Shown one piece after another: positions 1-5,206 of a stretch of DNA of 5,206 nucleotides. Numbering within the stretch: position 1 is the first letter of the stretch; every line of letters begins with the position of its first letter. The notes under the pieces are model-generated. The model was given only the letters and a program-made list of their open reading frames with translations. It was not told the DNA's origin and made no database searches. Position numbers and translations under genes: made by a program. Source of the DNA: Actinomycetota bacterium (GTDB taxonomy: Bacteria; Actinomycetota; Thermoleophilia; UBA2241); contig JAAYBE010000408.1 of assembly GCA_012719015.1 (NCBI GenBank), positions 1-5,206 of the forward strand, given 5' to 3'.

Positions 1-74
1 CGGAACGCCTTCTTGATCTCGCCGGCCTCGGCGTCCCGACGCACGCCGAGCACCTCGTAGTAGTCACGCTTCAC
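1..74 (-). CDS. dnaJ: DnaJ (Hsp40 co-chaperone), N-terminal 24 codons only, cut by the window edge
   Basis: The visible reading frame begins at a GTG and reads MKRDYYEVLGVRRDAEAGEI followed by KKAFR, which is the first part of a J domain. The RDYYEVLGV opening is a signature of bacterial DnaJ; helix II begins at about residue 18. The HPD motif that stimulates DnaK ATPase would lie beyond the edge, as would any G/F linker, zinc-binding CxxCxGxG repeats and C-terminal substrate domains, so a full-length DnaJ cannot be told from a CbpA-like protein by domains alone. Its place right after hrcA supports DnaJ. The start lies 24 bases after the hrcA stop, so the two genes are probably co-transcribed. 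The ribosome binding site is weak (GGGACGG, just upstream). In the cell DnaJ delivers unfolded clients to DnaK in the cytoplasm. I am confident of the family, less so of the paralogue, since actinobacteria often carry two dnaJ genes. Confidence 0.93.
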   Translation of the reverse strand, partial: MKRDYYEVLGVRRDAEAGEIKKAF

Positions 75-77
75 TGC

Positions 78-88
78 ACCGTCCCGGT
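78..88 (-). repeat. Short palindrome immediately upstream of the dnaJ start
   Basis: The minus strand reads ACCGGGACGGT, in which ACCG and CGGT can pair around a three-base GGA loop. It covers the weak GGGACGG ribosome binding site of dnaJ and ends three bases before the GTG. A four-base stem is weak and could be chance in G+C-rich DNA. Confidence 0.3.
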
Positions 89-98
89 CGGGGGTCGA

Positions 99-1118
99 TC
101 ACCAGATGTCTTCGAGATACGAGCTGAGGTCGTCGGCGGTGGCCCGCACCGCGGCGATGACGCCCGGGTAGTCCATACGCGTGGGGCCGATGACGCTGAC
201 CGTCCCCAGGCTGCGGTTCGCCACCCCGTAAGGGCTGGCCACGAAGGAGCACTCCTGCAGCGAGGGAGACGGCATCTCGTGGCCGATGCGCAGGTAGATG
301 CCGTCCTCGTGCAGCGCGCCGGCGAGCAGCTCCAGCAGATGATAGCGCTCCTCGAGCATCTGCAGCACCTCGTTGAGGTGACCGACGCCGGCCCGCGAGA
401 GGTTGTCGAGCAGGCGCGAGGTACCGTCGAGATGCAGACCCTCGACATCACCCGCGTCGGGGGTCTCGAACGCGGGGCGCAGTGCGTCGAGGAAGGCGCG
501 CTCCCGAGGCCGCAGGTCGGCGCTCTCGAACACCGCCGCGACCCGCCGGGTGCCGAGCTGCGCCCCCATGAGGCGCTCGTTGAGGTAGACGCGCGCGAAG
601 TCGGCGAGCCCCTCGTCGACCGCCTCGCCGAACGGGAAGACCCGTTTGGAGACCTGGCCCGAGGTCGTGATCAGGACGACCATCACGAGCCGCGGCTGCA
701 GGACGAGGATCTCGATATGGCGCAGACTCGAGGTGGTGACCGCCGGCGCCGACACGACGGCGAGGAGTTCGGTGACGCGGGAGAGCGCCTCGGCCGTCTC
801 CCGCAACGCGTCGTCGATCTCGCTGGCGGCGCGGTCACGCTCGAGCATGATCGCCGGCGTGCCCTCGCGCCGCTCCGCGACGACGGAGTCGACGTAATGC
901 CGGTATCCGGCGTCGGTGGGCACCCGCCCGGCGGAGGTGTGGGGGTGTGCCAGCATGCCCATGTCCTCCAGCTCTGCGAGATCGTTGCGGATGGTGGACG
1001 CGGCGACGCCGAAGTGGAAACGCTCGCTGAGCAGCCGCGAGCCCACGGGCGCGCCGCCGGCGATGTACTCCTCGATGACGGCCCGGAGGACCTGTTCTTG
1101 CCTCGCCGTGAGCGGCAC
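99..1118 (-). CDS. hrcA: HrcA, heat-inducible transcription repressor (CIRCE-binding)
   Basis: This 339-residue protein matches HrcA over its full expected length (about 340 residues). Residues 1-75 form the winged-helix DNA-binding domain, opening LTARQEQVLRAVIEEYI, followed by PVGS (24-27), the recognition-helix region ASTIRNDLAELEDMG (40-54) and the family hallmark PHTSAGRVPT (59-68) with D69 and GYR (71-73). The rest is the GAF-like and dimerisation part, ending in SYLEDIW. HrcA is known to bind the CIRCE inverted repeat upstream of chaperone operons and to need GroEL for activity. The GTG start is fixed by the family N terminus and by an AAGGGGG ribosome binding site inside the last hemW codons. 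Only one base separates it from the hemW stop, so translation is probably coupled. dnaJ follows after 24 bases. I see no frameshift or missing motif. No CIRCE-like TTAGCACTC-N9-GAGTGCTAA is present in the window, so its operator targets must lie elsewhere. Confidence 0.97.
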   Translation of the reverse strand: MPLTARQEQVLRAVIEEYIAGGAPVGSRLLSERFHFGVAASTIRNDLAELEDMGMLAHPHTSAGRVPTDAGYRHYVDSVVAERREGTPAIMLERDRAASEIDDALRETAEALSRVTELLAVVSAPAVTTSSLRHIEILVLQPRLVMVVLITTSGQVSKRVFPFGEAVDEGLADFARVYLNERLMGAQLGTRRVAAVFESADLRPRERAFLDALRPAFETPDAGDVEGLHLDGTSRLLDNLSRAGVGHLNEVLQMLEERYHLLELLAGALHEDGIYLRIGHEMPSPSLQECSFVASPYGVANRSLGTVSVIGPTRMDYPGVIAAVRATADDLSSYLEDIW

Positions 1119-1119
1119 T

Positions 1120-2363
1120 TCACCCCCTTAAACGCGGCGCGCGAAACAGGCGCACGCACAGTCCGTCTGCCACGTGCCTCCCCTTTCGCGTCACACGAAG
1201 TGTACCACCGCGTACGGAAACCAATCCAGCCCCCGCGGAGGCGGCCAGTGCGTCCGGGTCGACGACGGCGGAGACCGCCTCGAGCGGCACAGGCTCGCCG
1301 CAGCGTGCCGCCAGCAGCAGGCGCTCCCGGGCGCGCGTCGCATCGTCGAGTTCCTCCACGGAACGCGTCGGGCGGCGGCCGGCGGCGAGGGCCGCCGCCC
1401 ACGCCCGGGGGTCGGCGCTGTTCGTCCAGCGCCGCGCGCCGACGGTGCTCACGGCGCCGGGTCCGAGACCGAGGTACGGCCGGGCGCGCCAGCAGGCGAG
1501 ATTGTGGCGCGCCTTGTGCCCCGGACGCGCGAAGTTGCTCACCTCGTACCAGTCGTAGCCGGCGCGCGAGAGCGCGCGCACGAGGCGCCGGTAGCCTGCG
1601 GCGCGCACGTCGTCCGCCAGGGCGGCAACCGGAGCCGCGCGCCGCCCGCCCCCGGCCGTCCCCTCGGCGCGCGCCAGGCGCCGCGCCAGCGCCGTCCCCT
1701 CGGACACGTCCAGCTCGTACCAGGAGACGTGGTCCGGTCGCAGGTCGAGCACGGTCGCGATGTCGCCTGCGAGCAGCTCCGGCGTCTGGCCCGGGATGCC
1801 GTGGATGAGGTCCAGCCCGATGCTGGCGACCCCGGCCGCCCGCAGCCTGTCGAACGCAGCCCTCGGGTCCGCCTGCGCCGTCCTCCCGAGAGCGGCACGC
1901 AGCTCCGGCAGGAAGCTCTGCACGCCGAGCGAGATGCGCACTCCGCGCAGCGCACCGGATCCCGGGCTCCTGCGGGCCCCGGCGGCCCACGCCGCGAACT
2001 CCGTACCCGCGTCCTCGGGATTGACCTCGACGGTGACCTCGGCCTGCGGCGTCAGATGCGGCCTGAAGACGGTGAGCAGGCGCTCCAGCCGGTCCGGTCC
2101 GAGCAGGCTGGGAGTGCCGCCGCCGAGATAGAGCGTGCGAAGACGGCGCACGTCGTGCGCCGCCCGCTCCCGCTCCCACTCGGCGGCCACCCCCTCGACG
2201 TAAGCGTCGAACAGCCGGGGCACATCCGTCGCAGACCCGCCCCCTCCCACGGCCACCGAGGCGAAGGCGCAGTAGTCACACCGGGCGCGGCAGAAGGGGA
2301 CGTGGACGTAGACGTGGCGGACGGGTCCGTCAAAGGGCGGGCGCGGCGTCTCGCCGCCGTGCA

Positions 2364-2364
<1 letters not shown>
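1120..2364 (-). CDS. hemW: HemW, radical-SAM haem chaperone-like protein (HemN/CPO-III family)
   Basis: The product is 414 residues, slightly longer than the usual 375-400. The radical-SAM cluster motif is CRARCDYCAF at residues 25-34, where the three cysteines bind the 4Fe-4S cluster. A Phe stands where true HemN has a fourth cysteine, which favours HemW over coproporphyrinogen dehydrogenase. Further family motifs are GGGTPS (81-86), EVNPED (113-118), RISLGVQSF (143-151), GLDLIHGIPGQT (183-194) and YEVSNFARPG (273-282). A C-terminal HemN_C winged-helix-like part follows. HemW is known as a haem-binding protein thought to deliver haem to respiratory enzymes, often mis-annotated as oxygen-independent CPO. 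The usual haem motif HNxxYW reads HNLACW (287-292) here. About nine extra residues, rich in Gly, Arg and Ser, lie between EVNPED and RISLGVQSF. The ATG overlaps the lepA stop (TGATG) and has AAGGG six bases upstream; the frame stays open 50 codons further upstream, but that stretch lies inside lepA and is not HemW-like. Confidence 0.95.
1121..1129 (-). promoter_or_regulatory. Ribosome binding site of hrcA, inside the hemW 3' end
   Basis: On the minus strand the bases read AAGGGGGTG just before the GTG of hrcA, a near match to AGGAGGTG. The last hemW codons (AGG GGG TGA) themselves form this site, and the space to the start is short (about four bases from the G run). This supports the GTG at 1118 and implies that ribosomes ending hemW can restart on hrcA. 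Confidence 0.75.
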
Positions 2365-4190
<1,826 letters not shown>

Positions 4191-4199
4191 TGATACAGG

Positions 4200-4203
4200 C
4201 TCC
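4200..4203 (-). promoter_or_regulatory. Possible ribosome binding site of lepA (GGAG)
   Basis: GGAG lies nine bases before the TTG at 4190 and 18 bases before the GTG at 4181. The spacing favours the TTG start. It sits in the only gap between murJ and lepA (4191-4228), where I see no clear -10/-35 promoter and no terminator with a T run. Confidence 0.5.
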
Positions 4204-4228
4204 GGCCGGGGCGGGTGCGGCGCGGGCG

Positions 4229-5206
4229 TCAGACGTCGGGCGGCCCGCCGGCCGAACGACCGCGCCGCCTGAGCACCTGCCGTACCACGGCGAGCTCCTC
4301 GAGCCCGAGCAGCTTGGCCAGCCCCAGGTAGACGGCGGCGCCGGCCAGCACGACGGCGGTGACGGTCGCGAGCAGGCCCCAGAAGCCGCGGCCGGCCAGG
4401 CCGTGCAGCGCCCGCCACGTGCCGTAGGACGTCAGGGCGAGCGCCGCCGCGCAGCCCAGCGCCCCGGCGGCCGCCGCCGTGATCGCGCGGCCGTCGATGC
4501 GACCCACATCGCGGCGCAGCAGCGCGAACAGCGCCGCGAAGTTCACCGCCGACACGGTCGCCATGCTCAGGGTGATGCCGCGTACCCCCAGCGGCCGGTA
4601 CAGCAGCCAGCAGAGCACGAAGTTGACGACGAGGTTGCCGACCGCCACGTACAGCGGCAGCCACGGCTTCTGCATGCTCTGGAACGAGCGGTTGAGCATG
4701 ATGTTGGCGTTGGCGAACACGAGCCCGATGGAGAAGAAGGCGAGCGCTCCGGCGACCTCCGTCGTGGCGGAGGGGCCGAAGTTGCCGCGCTGGTACACGA
4801 GCTCCACGAACGCAGCCGGCATCACCGCGAACCAGGCCACGAACGGCAGCGAGACGAACACCATCTGGCGCACCCCGAGCGACACCGTCTCGCGGAAGCG
4901 CGCCCGGTCGCGCTGCGCCGCGAAGCGCGAGAGGCTGGGGAACAGCACCGTGCCGATGGTCACGGCGAAGATCCCCTGCGGCAGCTGGTAGAGGCGGAAG
5001 GCGTACCCGATCTCCGCCGCGGCGCGGTCGCTCACGAACTGCGCGAACCAGGTGGCGATCAGCGAGTTGAAGTTGAGGATGCCGAGCGTGATGGTGATCG
5101 GCACCATGAGCAGCAGCACGCGCCGCAGCAGGGGATCACCGAGCCCGAACCGCGGCCAGAGCCAGCGCCCGTGGTAACGCTGCGTCCCGGCCAGCATCAC
5201 CACCTC
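4229..5206 (-). CDS. murJ: MurJ lipid II flippase (MviN family), C-terminal ~325 residues, 5' end beyond the window
   Basis: The frame is open to the right edge and ends at TGA after 325 visible residues. It holds about eight hydrophobic segments, near visible residues 29-58, 73-94, 113-138, 149-171, 182-203, 208-230, 240-261 and 274-301, which fits TM7-14 of the 14-helix MOP-superfamily flippase (usually 500-550 residues). Family motifs are FRLYQLPQGIFAVTIGTVLF followed by PSLSRFA (about 70-96), and YQRGNF (138-143), equivalent to the common ERGxF. The Arg in FRLYQLPQG (visible residue 71) sits where E. coli MurJ has a functionally important TM8 arginine; I recall this as R270, from memory. 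MurJ moves lipid II across the cytoplasmic membrane for peptidoglycan synthesis. The tail is short, basic and Gly/Pro-rich, without the pseudokinase and extracellular domains of mycobacterial MviN. lepA starts 38 bases downstream on the same strand. An alternative is another MviN-like exporter of the family, but the motifs fit MurJ well. Confidence 0.93.
   Translation of the reverse strand, partial: EVVMLAGTQRYHGRWLWPRFGLGDPLLRRVLLLMVPITITLGILNFNSLIATWFAQFVSDRAAAEIGYAFRLYQLPQGIFAVTIGTVLFPSLSRFAAQRDRARFRETVSLGVRQMVFVSLPFVAWFAVMPAAFVELVYQRGNFGPSATTEVAGALAFFSIGLVFANANIMLNRSFQSMQKPWLPLYVAVGNLVVNFVLCWLLYRPLGVRGITLSMATVSAVNFAALFALLRRDVGRIDGRAITAAAAGALGCAAALALTSYGTWRALHGLAGRGFWGLLATVTAVVLAGAAVYLGLAKLLGLEELAVVRQVLRRRGRSAGGPPDV

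Noticed and set aside
246..265. A GAGCACTCCTGCAG segment resembling half of CIRCE
   Set aside because: There is a GCACTC core but no matching GAGTGC at nine bases, and it lies inside the hrcA coding region. Other isolated cores near 1928 and 2111 are about 180 bases apart inside hemW.
279..1808. A 509-codon plus-strand open frame opposite hrcA and hemW
   Set aside because: It spans two well-supported genes on the other strand, and its second half is an Arg/Pro/Ala-rich run typical of a wrong frame.
683..2179. A 498-codon minus-strand open frame across the hemW-hrcA junction
   Set aside because: It is an alternate frame of both genes. The product is Arg/Ala/Gly-rich and carries no conserved motif, so it is not a fusion or frameshifted gene.
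4204..4211. CCGGCCGG-like palindrome between murJ and lepA as a terminator
   Set aside because: The stem is very short with no loop to speak of and no T run follows; such palindromes are common by chance at this base composition.
4191..4664. N-terminal extension of lepA into murJ
   Set aside because: The open frame continues upstream, but that part encodes an Arg/Gly/Ala-rich sequence overlapping the MurJ C terminus and is unlike any LepA; the GTPase domain starts right at the chosen start.

Overview
The window is G+C-rich and compact, with every supported gene on the minus strand. Read in the direction of transcription (right to left) the order is murJ (3' portion, entering from the right edge), lepA, hemW, hrcA and dnaJ (first 24 codons, leaving at the left edge). 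The G+C content, the GTG/TTG starts and the hrcA-dnaJ neighbourhood without grpE-dnaK between them suggest an actinobacterium, possibly a deep lineage such as Thermoleophilia. That placement is inference from gene order and composition; the window holds no marker that settles it.

Region by region: 5206-4229 encodes the last ~325 residues of the lipid II flippase MurJ. A 38-base gap (4228-4191) separates it from lepA (EF4, 4190-2364), the ribosome-associated translational GTPase. The lepA stop overlaps the hemW start as TGATG. HemW (2364-1120) is a radical-SAM family protein linked to haem handling. One base separates the hemW stop from the GTG of hrcA (1118-99), the heat-shock repressor. A 24-base gap then leads to dnaJ (74 to the edge), the Hsp40 co-chaperone.

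The very short gaps, overlaps and lack of any visible terminator or strong promoter indicate one transcript at least from lepA through dnaJ, and perhaps including murJ. The content is conserved housekeeping: cell-wall precursor export, translation quality, haem trafficking and protein folding stress. HrcA and DnaJ sharing a transcript would tie repressor level to chaperone level, but no CIRCE operator is visible here.

I see no mobile element, CRISPR array, RNA gene or novel defence-like system. The points most worth a second look are small: departures from usual HemW motifs (HNLACW in place of HNxxYW, and SEGT in place of an E-x-G-T-like segment), tight translational coupling, and a small palindrome directly before the dnaJ start.
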